In this document: piece by piece, positions 13,579-18,853 of the stretch | Layout: every line of letters begins with the position of its first letter | How positions within the stretch are numbered: the first letter of the stretch is position 1 | IMG/VR virus record: IMGVR_UViG_3300042549_003051 | Location: 1-24,428 of that record | Strand: one strand, 5' to 3' | Source of the DNA: a virus | DNA length: 24,428 nucleotides | Notes under the pieces: generated by a model | The model's database searches: none | What the model was told of the DNA's origin: nothing | What the model saw: the letters and a program-made list of their open reading frames with translations, nothing else | Position numbers and translations under genes: made by a program

Positions 13579-14080
13579 TTTTTGAATATTTTTGTTTGAT
13601 TCTTTTTATTACATCTAAGTATAGTTCTTTAAAAGATTCATCTCTAACTACCAGGTTGTCAAATTGCTCGATACCATATCTAATAGTTGTATGGTCGTAT
13701 CTAGCGCATCTTAGAGTAGCCATTGTATCTCCGATACTATCTAGTGTGTGTCCTAATAGTCTAGCTAATTTGAAATATATAAACCTCATGTTAACTAACT
13801 CTATTTTTCTTGAGCGGTTTCTAAGCCTAGCTATATCATGTATAAACAGCCTATCCCCGTACATTTCTAATAGAATCTCATCTATAGTATCCCTAAGCGT
13901 TAGTAACGGAATATTTGGTATATCCGAATCGTCATCCATCATTGTTAAAACATGTGGCTCATAACCAATCTTTTCTTTGAATTCTATCTTAAATTCAGCA
14001 ATAAGTTTAGCTTCCAATCTTCTCTTGTAAATAACAGTATCTATACTTAGTTCCGTGTTCTGTAAATAATCATTCTTCAT
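13562..14080 (-). CDS. Protein with DnaA domain IV-like C-terminus
   Basis: 172 aa. The C-terminal half (about 88-158) follows the layout of the DnaA DNA-binding domain: RSRKIELVNMRFIYFKLARL (89-108), LGHTLDSIGD (109-118), a DHTT motif (129-132, compare DHTTV in DnaA), then the closing helix. The N-terminal half is charged helix without an AAA+ ATPase. It probably binds phage DNA, perhaps as an origin-recognition or regulatory protein. It has the best promoter in the window upstream (14098-14129), and the repeat tract at 14452-14533 is one gene away, which would fit an initiator/origin pair. That link is inference. Confidence 0.65.
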   Translation of the reverse strand: MKNDYLQNTELSIDTVIYKRRLEAKLIAEFKIEFKEKIGYEPHVLTMMDDDSDIPNIPLLTLRDTIDEILLEMYGDRLFIHDIARLRNRSRKIELVNMRFIYFKLARLLGHTLDSIGDTMATLRCARYDHTTIRYGIEQFDNLVVRDESFKELYLDVIKRIKQKYSKNDIDT

Positions 14081-14097
14081 CTAATCGTTCGTTTTAA

Positions 14098-14129
14098 CAA
14101 AGGTAATTCTAGTATTGCTAATTAGCAAA
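14098..14129 (-). promoter_or_regulatory. Bacteroidetes-type promoter for the DnaA-domain-like gene
   Basis: On the minus strand TTTG (14126-14129), 20 bp, TACCTTTG (14098-14105) is a near-perfect match to the TTTG-N19/20-TAnnTTTG consensus. The RNA would start about 10 nt upstream of ATG 14080. The -33 element overlaps a 14-bp palindrome (14115-14128), so a protein bound there would block initiation. Confidence 0.8.
14115..14128. promoter_or_regulatory. Palindrome TTGCTAATTAGCAA, candidate operator
   Basis: A perfect 14-bp palindrome whose outer bases form part of the -33 element of the promoter at 14098-14129. The same arms (TTGCTA...TAGCAA) recur at 19365-19378, and a variant occurs at 24379-24392. 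Repetition in intergenic positions of the leftward genes suggests a site for a dimeric regulator. The regulator itself was not identified. Confidence 0.5.
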
Positions 14130-14151
14130 TTTATTTTGATGATAGTGAATC

Positions 14152-14412
14152 TTATAAGATATCTTTAACATCCTTATTGTGCCCATTTGTGACACTTACA
14201 TTCATGTATCTATCATTGTAATACTTGTCTATAACAAGCCTTTTCCATGGACCAGTGTGTCCGTCTTCATCGAAGGCGTACATCATTGCATCGTGAATCA
14301 AGGTCTTCTCATCTGCTAGTAACCTTGCGTAGTTGTCTACTAGCCACGAGTCAAAGTCATTCTGATTCATGGAAGATTTAGCTGTTAATACAGCTTGTAT
14401 TGGTGTTATCAT
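14152..14412 (-). CDS. Hypothetical protein (86 aa)
   Basis: 86 aa, acidic, mostly helical at the N-terminus (MITPIQAVLTAKSSMNQNDF), with a middle segment DEDGHTGPWKRLVIDKYYND. No signal, TM or metal motif. It follows the repeat tract at 14452-14533 and precedes the promoter of the DnaA-domain-like gene, so it ends the upstream transcript. Family not recognised. Confidence 0.5.
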   Translation of the reverse strand: MITPIQAVLTAKSSMNQNDFDSWLVDNYARLLADEKTLIHDAMMYAFDEDGHTGPWKRLVIDKYYNDRYMNVSVTNGHNKDVKDIL

Positions 14413-14451
14413 TTGCTTATTTTGTGTTTAATTTAGGTAGAAATACTACCG

Positions 14452-14533
14452 AAAAGTGTCGCATAATACACTATTTGTAGTATAAAGTGTCATAAAAGTC
14501 GCATAATGTCGCAAAAAGTGCCGTATAATACAC
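14452..14533. repeat. Iteron-like direct repeats, possible replication origin
   Basis: Three or four related units occur in 82 bp: AAAAGTGTCGCATAATACAC (14452-14471), AAAGTGTC (14484-14491), AAAAGTCGCATAAT (14494-14507) and AAAAGTGCCGTATAATACAC (14514-14533). The first and last agree at 18 of 20 positions. A 5-bp hairpin (GGTAG/CTACC, 14436-14450) lies beside them. The 122-bp gap between genes (14413-14534) has no coding frame. Repeats of one motif in A/T-rich DNA near a DnaA domain IV-like gene are what a phage origin could look like; an operator cluster is the alternative. Confidence 0.6.
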
Positions 14534-14540
14534 ATTATAC
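14523..14540. repeat. Inverted repeat GTATAAT-ACAC-ATTATAC at a gene end
   Basis: Perfect 7-bp arms (14523-14529 and 14534-14540) around 4 bases. It overlaps the last iteron-like repeat and the stop codon of the phosphoesterase gene at 14535. A/T-rich with no T-run, so it is a poor terminator; more likely part of the repeat tract or an mRNA end stabiliser. Confidence 0.45.
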
Positions 14541-15230
14541 AATAAGTAATTCGTTTCCATAAGAGGTTAGTCCTCGGTCAAACCTTCCGTCATGAACACA
14601 TGCTCCATTTGAGAATGTAGTTATTGTTTTAGAGAACCTAGACACACCTTGATTGTACACATTTTCCATATCATGTATGTGTCCAAAGCAAACTAGCTTT
14701 AGTGTGTCTTTTAAATCGAAACACCTTCTCATTAAGGCATGGTCTCCACACATCTCTAGCTTACCATCTCTATTGAAAGATAGGTCTCTGACGCCCTTTG
14801 GAGGCCCATGAACCACTAATATATCTGTATCATCTGGTATCTGTTTCCATACATCGTGAGTTTTATCTCTAGCTTTCATGAAAGCCCATTCACCAAAAGT
14901 AGGAGTAATTGGTGAGCCCCATATCTTAAATCCTTCTATCTCAACGCCATCGTTCTCTAGATATATAATACCCCTGTCTCTAATGTCTATGTGTTTTACC
15001 TTTCTCCTTTCTATTGATGTATCATGATTTCCGGCTACATAAATCTTATGTTTTACGGGAACCCTTTCGTACCAATTCATAAAGTTAATTACCTCCTGTT
15101 CATTTCTGACTACATTGAAATAGTTTGAACAGTCTCCGCTATGTATTACTATATCTATATCATCGAATGTATCATCGGGGAATTCATTGTGAAAACCGTG
15201 GGTGTCGCTTATGTGAAGTATTCTAGTCAT
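14535..15230 (-). CDS. Calcineurin-like metallophosphoesterase
   Basis: 231 aa with all classic motifs in order: D-x-H in ISDTHG (7-12), HSGDC (30-34), GNHD (67-70), VVHGPPKG, and GHIH near the C-terminal third. These residues bind two metal ions. The overall form is that of small UPF0046/MPPED-like phosphoesterases common in phages. The substrate is unknown; nucleotide or DNA processing is plausible. It overlaps the next upstream gene by 8 nt. It is unrelated in overall sequence to the longer phosphoesterase at 4904-5944. Confidence 0.85.
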   Translation of the reverse strand: MTRILHISDTHGFHNEFPDDTFDDIDIVIHSGDCSNYFNVVRNEQEVINFMNWYERVPVKHKIYVAGNHDTSIERRKVKHIDIRDRGIIYLENDGVEIEGFKIWGSPITPTFGEWAFMKARDKTHDVWKQIPDDTDILVVHGPPKGVRDLSFNRDGKLEMCGDHALMRRCFDLKDTLKLVCFGHIHDMENVYNQGVSRFSKTITTFSNGACVHDGRFDRGLTSYGNELLIV

Positions 15231-15624
15231 TTTGTTTGATTTTAAATATTACGTCAGTGGTCTCGTTTTCTCCGTTTTTTAGTGTAATGGATTCTACTAT
15301 AAGGTTTTGGTATTCTCCTCTTGGCCAGAACTTGGCTAGGTTGTCCCCTATGATTATATAGGGTCCTCCTGATGGGTCTACCATGTCAATGCTAGTATCA
15401 TCTGCTATGCCATACCGCATCCATGAGCCTCCTTTCATAATAACCTCGTTGCCAATATGCTCAAAGATTATCTTATCTCTATACCTGTTGTGGTATACAA
15501 CCTTGTTATCTGCACAGTCCTTACAATAAACATCTTCAGTAAGTCCGGTGTTTATTATGACCCTACAATTATTGCATAAGGTTGCACCAATGCCTCCGTT
15601 ATACTTATGTATTGGTTTTTTCAT
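15223..15624 (-). CDS. Hypothetical protein with N-terminal zinc ribbon
   Basis: 133 aa. Two CxxC pairs (LCNNCRV and YCKDCAD, residues about 17-37) would bind one zinc ion. The remainder is beta-rich (IIFEHIGNEVIMKGGSWMRY, PYIIIGDNL) with an acidic Asp/Asn-rich end. Such short ribbon-plus-beta proteins are frequent in phages without known function. It overlaps the phosphoesterase gene by 8 nt and the small gene upstream by 4 nt. Confidence 0.55.
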   Translation of the reverse strand: MKKPIHKYNGGIGATLCNNCRVIINTGLTEDVYCKDCADNKVVYHNRYRDKIIFEHIGNEVIMKGGSWMRYGIADDTSIDMVDPSGGPYIIIGDNLAKFWPRGEYQNLIVESITLKNGENETTDVIFKIKQND

Positions 15625-15797
15625 TGATTATTTAGTTTTTCTATTTCATTATTAGCCCAATCAATAAGGATGGTTAGTGTTTCTAGTTTTTGTTCTTTAG
15701 ACATGTACCTGAACTCTCCGTATATCTTAACAACTTCTCCATGGTACTCAAGCTCTCCATTATCGTTTACAAAGAAGTTAATAGGCTCAAAATTCAT
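15621..15797 (-). CDS. Small hypothetical protein (58 aa)
   Basis: A 58-aa frame starting MNFEPINFFVNDNGELEYHG and ending in a helix (LETLTILIDWANNEIEKLNN). The start ATG is at 15797 and the stop TGA (15621-15623) overlaps the next gene's ATG, the ATGA coupling seen repeatedly here. Acidic, soluble, no motif. The coupling and ordinary composition support it as a real gene. Function unknown. Confidence 0.6.
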   Translation of the reverse strand: MNFEPINFFVNDNGELEYHGEVVKIYGEFRYMSKEQKLETLTILIDWANNEIEKLNNQ

Positions 15798-15800
15798 GTC

Positions 15801-16013
15801 TTATTTGTTTTGGTTTTTTATTTCACTATAACATTCCGAAGGATTATATATATCAAGTGATGAATCATAATGACCTAATATATATGCTTCTCTTATTTGT
15901 TCTTCTTCTTTTTCAAGTAATTTATGCGCCTGTAATACTACTTGGTCTGCTGAAATCATTTGACCTTTGTATTGGTTAGACCAATCTTTTAATTCTTGCA
16001 TAGCGGTTTTCAT
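15801..16013 (-). CDS. Small conserved phage protein (70 aa)
   Basis: 70 aa, helical. MKTAMQELKDWSNQYKGQMI is followed by LEKEEEQIREAYILGHYDSS. The sequence EKE.EQI.EAY..G resembles small proteins found in many phages of Flavobacteriia as far as recalled, with no assigned role. It starts 3 bp after the 39-aa gene upstream and is separated by 3 bp from the next, so it is within one transcript. Confidence 0.6.
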   Translation of the reverse strand: MKTAMQELKDWSNQYKGQMISADQVVLQAHKLLEKEEEQIREAYILGHYDSSLDIYNPSECYSEIKNQNK

Positions 16014-16016
16014 ATA

Positions 16017-16136
16017 TTATCTTCTTATGTTTATAGTAATGTTTAACCAATTTATTTCTAGTAACCACCATGGATATATGTTTATAGATGGGATTAGTGC
16101 AAAGAAGAACCTGTTTTTGAATACTGATACTTTCAT
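16017..16136 (-). CDS. Tiny hypothetical protein (39 aa)
   Basis: A 39-aa frame: MKVSVFKNRFFFALIPSINI, then YPWWLLEINWLNITINIRR. It is hydrophobic and aromatic, possibly one membrane-associated helix. The start context AAAAACAAATAATATG is like that of other starts here, and the stop is 3 bp from the next gene. It is the first gene after the terminator and structured stretch at 16137-16507. The reverse frame on the other strand (15967-16197) is less likely because it covers a clear gene. Moderate support only. Confidence 0.45.
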   Translation of the reverse strand: MKVSVFKNRFFFALIPSINIYPWWLLEINWLNITINIRR

Positions 16137-16466
16137 ATTATTTGTTTTTATAGGTACATGTCTGGTTCTATATCCAAGCAAAAGGGTACTAACCTAAACT
16201 TGAATCTTCTACCACTCTATATATGTAACTAGTGGCTTCATAGCTCAACATCATATCCCCATATCTAAGGGAGTAGTAGTTTTTAAAAACCTTTGCTTGT
16301 CGGCAGTTGTCAACCAGGAAGACATTGCTACCACTTTTACTACTACTTATATCTCCGAATTAGCCAAACGTATTTCGCAAAATCTAATTCGTTAAATGAT
16401 AAGAACTGTAAACTTTCATTTATCTGATTTGTTACTTGCAGATTAGGATTGAAACGCTGTTAAGAC
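16137..16466 (-). other. Structured stretch without a clear gene
   Basis: About 330 bp between the terminator at 16467 and the 39-aa gene. It holds several inverted repeats: 16356-16363/16384-16391 (CGAATTAG/CTAATTCG), 16393-16399/16416-16422 (TAAATGA/TCATTTA), and ACTACTACT at 16270-16278 with a matching AGTAGTAGT further upstream. On the minus strand there are only short frames, one of 21 aa (16189-16254, MMLSYEATSYIYRVVEDSSL) and one of 24 aa from ATG 16325. It may be the 5' leader of the small genes or a structured RNA. No known riboswitch class was recognised. Confidence 0.4.
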
Positions 16467-16507
16467 CTAAAAGAAAAACCCCACCTCTAGTTGGACAACG
16501 GGTGGGG
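16467..16507 (-). terminator. Strong rho-independent terminator with inner hairpin
   Basis: On the minus strand CCCCACC (16501-16507) pairs with GGTGGGG (16479-16485), followed by TTTTTCTTTT (to about 16468). The loop holds a second small hairpin (GTTG/CAAC). It lies about 75-110 nt downstream of the promoter at 16585-16615. Rightward reading gives the same stem but a weaker tail (ATTCTTTT), so action in that direction is possible but less likely. Confidence 0.85.
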
Positions 16508-16579
16508 ATTCTTTTAAGCTATGTCGATTAACAAGTCACTGAGTAAGAATCATCTACGAGTGTCCAATCTCTTTGATGA
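16468..16579 (-). ncRNA. Candidate small RNA or attenuator leader (about 110 nt)
   Basis: A promoter (16585-16615) and a terminator (16467-16507) frame about 110 nt without a meaningful reading frame (the only ATG gives 5 codons). Two further pairings are visible: GATTCTT/AAGAATC (16545-16551 with 16507-16513), and a perfect 7-bp match of TTGGACA near the 5' end (16561-16567) to TGTCCAA in the terminator loop (16491-16497). The second could form a pseudoknot or compete with the terminator. Either a free-standing sRNA or the attenuator of the small genes downstream (16136 and lower). Expression is unverified. Confidence 0.6.
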
Positions 16580-16584
16580 GGATA

Positions 16585-16615
16585 CAAAGGTATATAATTT
16601 TTTGATAATTACAAT
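16585..16615 (-). promoter_or_regulatory. Bacteroidetes-type promoter ATTG-N19-TACCTTTG
   Basis: On the minus strand ATTG (16612-16615), 19 bp, TACCTTTG (16585-16592). The -7 box is identical to that of the DnaA-domain-like gene promoter. The -33 element overlaps the stop of the gene at 16615-16839. It would start the RNA at about 16579, just upstream of the sRNA/attenuator candidate. Confidence 0.7.
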
Positions 16616-16839
16616 TATTTCCTAACATAAATATCCACATCGTACATAAGGTCATCAAATACTTTATCCCAAAAATCATAACCCTCATAACTCAAAGACC
16701 AAACAAAAGCTGACGCAACGGCTGCTGCCGGACTTCCGTATGAATCATCTAGGCCTCCTATATTAGATACGTTAGCCATTGCTTTATCGTATAGCTCCGG
16801 AGTTAATTTCTCTATCAAGTGCTGTCTTACTGTCTTCAT
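16615..16839 (-). CDS. Small protein similar to the N-terminus of the 544-aa protein
   Basis: 74 aa. The pattern MKT...L..ELY.KA..NV...A...F.W...YEG..FW...DDL matches the first about 70 residues of the protein at 21775-23409 (MKT...ELPEPYR.QAL.NV...A....HW..TPQG..YW..L). This suggests a small stand-alone copy of that domain. Helical, soluble and acidic. Its start lies 56 nt inside the upstream membrane-protein gene. No known function for the domain. Confidence 0.6.
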   Translation of the reverse strand: MKTVRQHLIEKLTPELYDKAMANVSNIGGLDDSYGSPAAAVASAFVWSLSYEGYDFWDKVFDDLMYDVDIYVRK

Positions 16840-17044
16840 TTAGTTTATCATTAAAGTTTTTTAATAAATCTAATAACTCTCTAACAGTCTCCTTATCGAA
16901 CTGTTTATGGATTAATACTTCCATGCCGTACTTGAAATACCTAGCACTAAACACTACTATGAATCTAATAACATTCAGTAATATAATAAATAATACAGCA
17001 GGGTAGGCTATGAGCCTGAATAAATAGTCTACTAGTTTTTTCAT
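16784..17044 (-). CDS. Single-pass membrane protein (86 aa)
   Basis: 86 aa from the ATG at 17044; a longer frame to 17086 would add 14 residues overlapping another small gene and is not preferred. A long hydrophobic segment (LIAYPAVLFIILLNVIRFIV, about residues 11-30) is followed by a charged helical tail (KETVRELLDLLKNFNDKLNE). Its start shares ATGA with the 30-aa gene upstream. Function unknown; one of a run of three small membrane genes. Confidence 0.6.
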   Translation of the reverse strand: MKKLVDYLFRLIAYPAVLFIILLNVIRFIVVFSARYFKYGMEVLIHKQFDKETVRELLDLLKNFNDKLNEDSKTALDREINSGAIR

Positions 17045-17133
17045 ATGTAAATAATAAATATAATGTATAAAATTAGCATAGCCCAACCAAATATGATTAG
17101 GTTTCTATCTTCTTTGTCTTCGTATTCTTTCAT
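17041..17133 (-). CDS. Tiny single-TM peptide (30 aa)
   Basis: 30 aa: a charged N-terminus (MKEYEDKEDRN) and a TM segment (LIIFGWAMLILYIIFIIYI) reaching the C-terminus. The stop TGA overlaps the next ATG (ATGA), a coupling repeated in this region. The layout of an acidic head plus one helix is typical of tiny phage membrane peptides. Too short to assign a family. Confidence 0.55.
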   Translation of the reverse strand: MKEYEDKEDRNLIIFGWAMLILYIIFIIYI

Positions 17134-17135
17134 AA

Positions 17136-17279
17136 TTAATAAATATCTTGTTCATCGAATCCAAAATCCTCATCATTCATATTTTTTATCTTCTTATCGA
17201 CTATATAAGTCATTGATAAACAAGCAATAACAGTTACTATAACTATTAATAAAACTCCAATAAAGAATCCTTGTATCAT
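17136..17279 (-). CDS. Small single-TM protein (47 aa)
   Basis: 47 aa: an N-terminal TM segment (MIQGFFIGVLLIVIVTVIAC, continuing LSMTYIV), then a charged acidic tail (NDEDFGFDEQDIY). It starts 7 bp downstream of the PP-loop gene's stop and ends 3 bp before the 30-aa gene. Together with its neighbours it forms a run of three small membrane genes. Possible role in membrane-level host takeover is speculation. Confidence 0.6.
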   Translation of the reverse strand: MIQGFFIGVLLIVIVTVIACLSMTYIVDKKIKNMNDEDFGFDEQDIY

Positions 17280-17285
17280 GTGTTT

Positions 17286-18026
17286 TTAGTTTGTGCAAGA
17301 ACAATCGTATGCCGGTGACAAGTCTGATAAATCTTGCTGTTTGAATAAATCTGATTGTGCTATATTAAATAACTCTCTATAAGTAATGTCTTGAAAGTAT
17401 GTCCTGTTCCTACCTGATTTAGCAGACATCTCTTCATCTCTTATCCACTCTTTAGCTAACTCAGGATAATCCCTCATGATACTTATCAACACATTCTTTC
17501 CTTTAAGGAAGCATAAACTACAGTTACCTAAAATAGGTGGTATAGATAAGTCGTATGGCTTATTCTTCCAATAGTCTAGTACCATATCCTTTGTCGTTCC
17601 GTTATCATAAAGAGGGAACATAGGTTTAATGTATTTAACTCCTGGATTGTATGACTTTACTCTTCTTTCTTCATCAGCTCTAAATCCTACAAGCCATTCG
17701 TAGTCTTGCTTTCCATACATCTTACGTATATATCTCTTTGCTGTACGTATCTTTAACTCAACAGTACATATCCTTTTTACCCTATTAGGTATCTGCCGGA
17801 AGCCTTTCTTTTCTAGCATCTCGGTGAACCCCCCCCCGTTACCATAACTTATTCTAGTAACGGGTATACCTTCATTCTTCTCGAATTCATCTATAAACTT
17901 ATAAGTTCCTTCGTGTTCTCGTAAGGTATCGGTAAACAGAACGATATCTCCTTCTCTGTAATTCTGTATGGTCATTAAGGCTGAAGTTCTACCACCACTA
18001 AAATTGATTATTCTTTTCATGAGCAT
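17286..18026 (-). CDS. PAPS-reductase-like PP-loop protein
   Basis: 246 aa. The PP-loop NFSGGRTSALM (8-18) binds the adenylated substrate. Further along are FTDTLREHEGTYKFIDEF (31-48), a CTVELKIR motif (87-94), VGFRADEERR (113-122) and Cys pairs NCSLCF (168-173) and CSC near the C-terminus. This is the phosphoadenosine-phosphosulfate-reductase/DndC-like group of adenine-nucleotide alpha hydrolases, frequent in phages; the Cys residues could hold an iron-sulfur cluster. Role could be sulfur transfer to DNA or tRNA, or ATP-dependent modification. A run of nine Cs (17829-17837) encodes GGG at about residues 64-66. Start at 18026 or 18020. Confidence 0.78.
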   Translation of the reverse strand: MLMKRIINFSGGRTSALMTIQNYREGDIVLFTDTLREHEGTYKFIDEFEKNEGIPVTRISYGNGGGFTEMLEKKGFRQIPNRVKRICTVELKIRTAKRYIRKMYGKQDYEWLVGFRADEERRVKSYNPGVKYIKPMFPLYDNGTTKDMVLDYWKNKPYDLSIPPILGNCSLCFLKGKNVLISIMRDYPELAKEWIRDEEMSAKSGRNRTYFQDITYRELFNIAQSDLFKQQDLSDLSPAYDCSCTN

Positions 18027-18040
18027 TTGTTGATAGTGAA

Positions 18041-18268
18041 TTATTCTGTTTCATTACTGATGTACTCCATAACCCTATAGTGTACCTTTGGTTCAATAAG
18101 TTCTAGGTATTCTAAACCATGGGCATATCTAGATATTAGGATTTGCGTATGGAATAACTCCTTAGACATGTCTGAATTCTGCTCCCTTAAATCACTTACC
18201 TGAATCCTAGCGATAATAAGGAACACAAATAAAACAGCCCATAATAAATAACCTGCAATTTTTTTCAT
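18041..18268 (-). CDS. Small single-TM protein with coiled-coil tail (75 aa)
   Basis: 75 aa. An N-terminal TM segment (IAGYLLWAVLFVFLIIARI, residues 4-22) is followed by a heptad-like helix (VSDLREQNSDMSKELFHTQI) and a charged C-terminus. Layout resembles small i-spanin-like or FtsL/DivIC-like proteins, but no motif supports either. It is located between the PP-loop gene and the small gene at 18275-18505. Function unknown. Confidence 0.55.
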   Translation of the reverse strand: MKKIAGYLLWAVLFVFLIIARIQVSDLREQNSDMSKELFHTQILISRYAHGLEYLELIEPKVHYRVMEYISNETE

Positions 18269-18274
18269 ATGTGT

Positions 18275-18505
18275 TTAGTTTAATATTTTTTCCCACTTCT
18301 TTTGTTCATTCCAAGGGTCGTTAATGTATTTGTTTAAGGCATCCATTGCTGCTTCTATTGTTTCAAAAGGAATAGATTTACAGCCAATATCAATTAAGCA
18401 GCCTCTTGAACAAAACACTATCCTAATTGAGTTTTGCTTTAATAATTCTTTTTTACTCGGTTGGTACTCTACTGGTATCCCAACTTCTTGTTTAAGTTCT
18501 TCCAT
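18275..18505 (-). CDS. Hypothetical Cys-containing protein (76 aa)
   Basis: 76 aa from the ATG at 18505. A longer in-frame reading would run into the tRNA-like element and is rejected because its extra residues are tRNA sequence. The protein contains FCSRGCLIDIGCKSIPFETI, with C-x3-C and another Cys, then an amphipathic helix (EAAMDALNKYIND). Cys spacing could bind metal but matches no known ribbon. Probably in the same transcript as the tRNA-like RNA upstream. Confidence 0.5.
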   Translation of the reverse strand: MEELKQEVGIPVEYQPSKKELLKQNSIRIVFCSRGCLIDIGCKSIPFETIEAAMDALNKYINDPWNEQKKWEKILN

Positions 18506-18524
18506 TTGTATTTGTTTTAGTTCG

Positions 18525-18639
18525 TAGTCAGGACAGGATTCGAACCTGTAATGCAACCTTATGCTACGACTACAAGAGTCTGCACATCCGACCATAGTTG
18601 CTACGGTATACTCGCGTCTACCAATTCCGCCACCTGACT
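18525..18639 (-). tRNA. tRNA-Leu-like element with an enlarged, irregular middle
   Basis: Minus strand, 115 nt including the discriminator A. The acceptor stem is a perfect 7 bp (AGTCAGG/CCTGACT). The D arm GCGGAATTGGTAGACGC is that of class II (Leu-like) tRNAs. The T arm is perfect: ACAGG, loop TTCGAAT, CCTGT. Between D and T arms lie 64 nt instead of about 32. A possible stem-loop ACCGT-AGCAACT-ATGGT would place CAA (a Leu anticodon) centrally but lacks U33 and purine 37, and starts 6 nt after the D arm. A GTAGC/GTTGC variable arm is possible. It may be an intron-bearing, decayed, or non-decoding tRNA-like RNA. Confidence 0.6.
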
Positions 18640-18643
18640 ATTT

Positions 18644-18755
18644 TGGTTGTTCTGGCACAACCATAAGCCCCTCTGCATTCTTTATGGGGATTATAACTTT
18701 CGGATAGATGGAAACCCAATGTCAAGAATGCTGTGTCTACCGCAGCCACGAGGAT
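18644..18755 (-). ncRNA. Structured RNA candidate with three-way junction and D-arm-like hairpin
   Basis: On the minus strand, 5' to 3': CCTC, then GTG-GCTGCGGTAGA-CAC (like a tRNA D arm), then GCATTCTT (18724-18731) pairing with AAGAATGC (18675-18682) around 41 nt, then GAGG closing on CCTC. The three stems meet with only single unpaired bases between them. A further perfect 7-bp hairpin follows (TGGTTGT/ACAACCA, 18644-18663), just before the tRNA-Leu-like element. No T-arm motif is present, so it is not a tRNA. Rest of the gap to 18853 holds one more hairpin (CTATACT/AGTATAG, 18800-18822) and no clear gene. Confidence 0.45.
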
Positions 18756-18853
18756 ATAGCACAAGCGTTATGTCCTCCTACTATCCCTATCTCTTATCTC
18801 TATACTTTATATGGCAGTATAGCAGTATACACAGTATGTATATTACTGGTAAA

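Noticed and set aside
4904-15230. Duplication of one phosphoesterase gene (4904-5944 and 14535-15230)
   Set aside because: The two share only superfamily metal motifs; lengths and the rest of the sequence differ, so recent duplication is not supported.
15967-16197. Rightward 76-aa frame
   Set aside because: It lies opposite two leftward genes and is Ile/Phe/Leu-rich, as expected for the reverse of coding DNA.
16446-16459. GTTTCAATCCTAAT on the minus strand, similar to CRISPR repeats
   Set aside because: Only one copy, no spacers and no cas genes.
18506-18595. N-terminal extension of the gene at 18275-18505 back to 18595
   Set aside because: The extra 30 residues are read from the T arm and middle of the tRNA-like element; ATG 18505 is a normal start.
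18525-18639. Group I or II intron in the tRNA-Leu-like element
   Set aside because: The excess is only about 30 nt, far too short for a self-splicing intron; no conserved core is visible.
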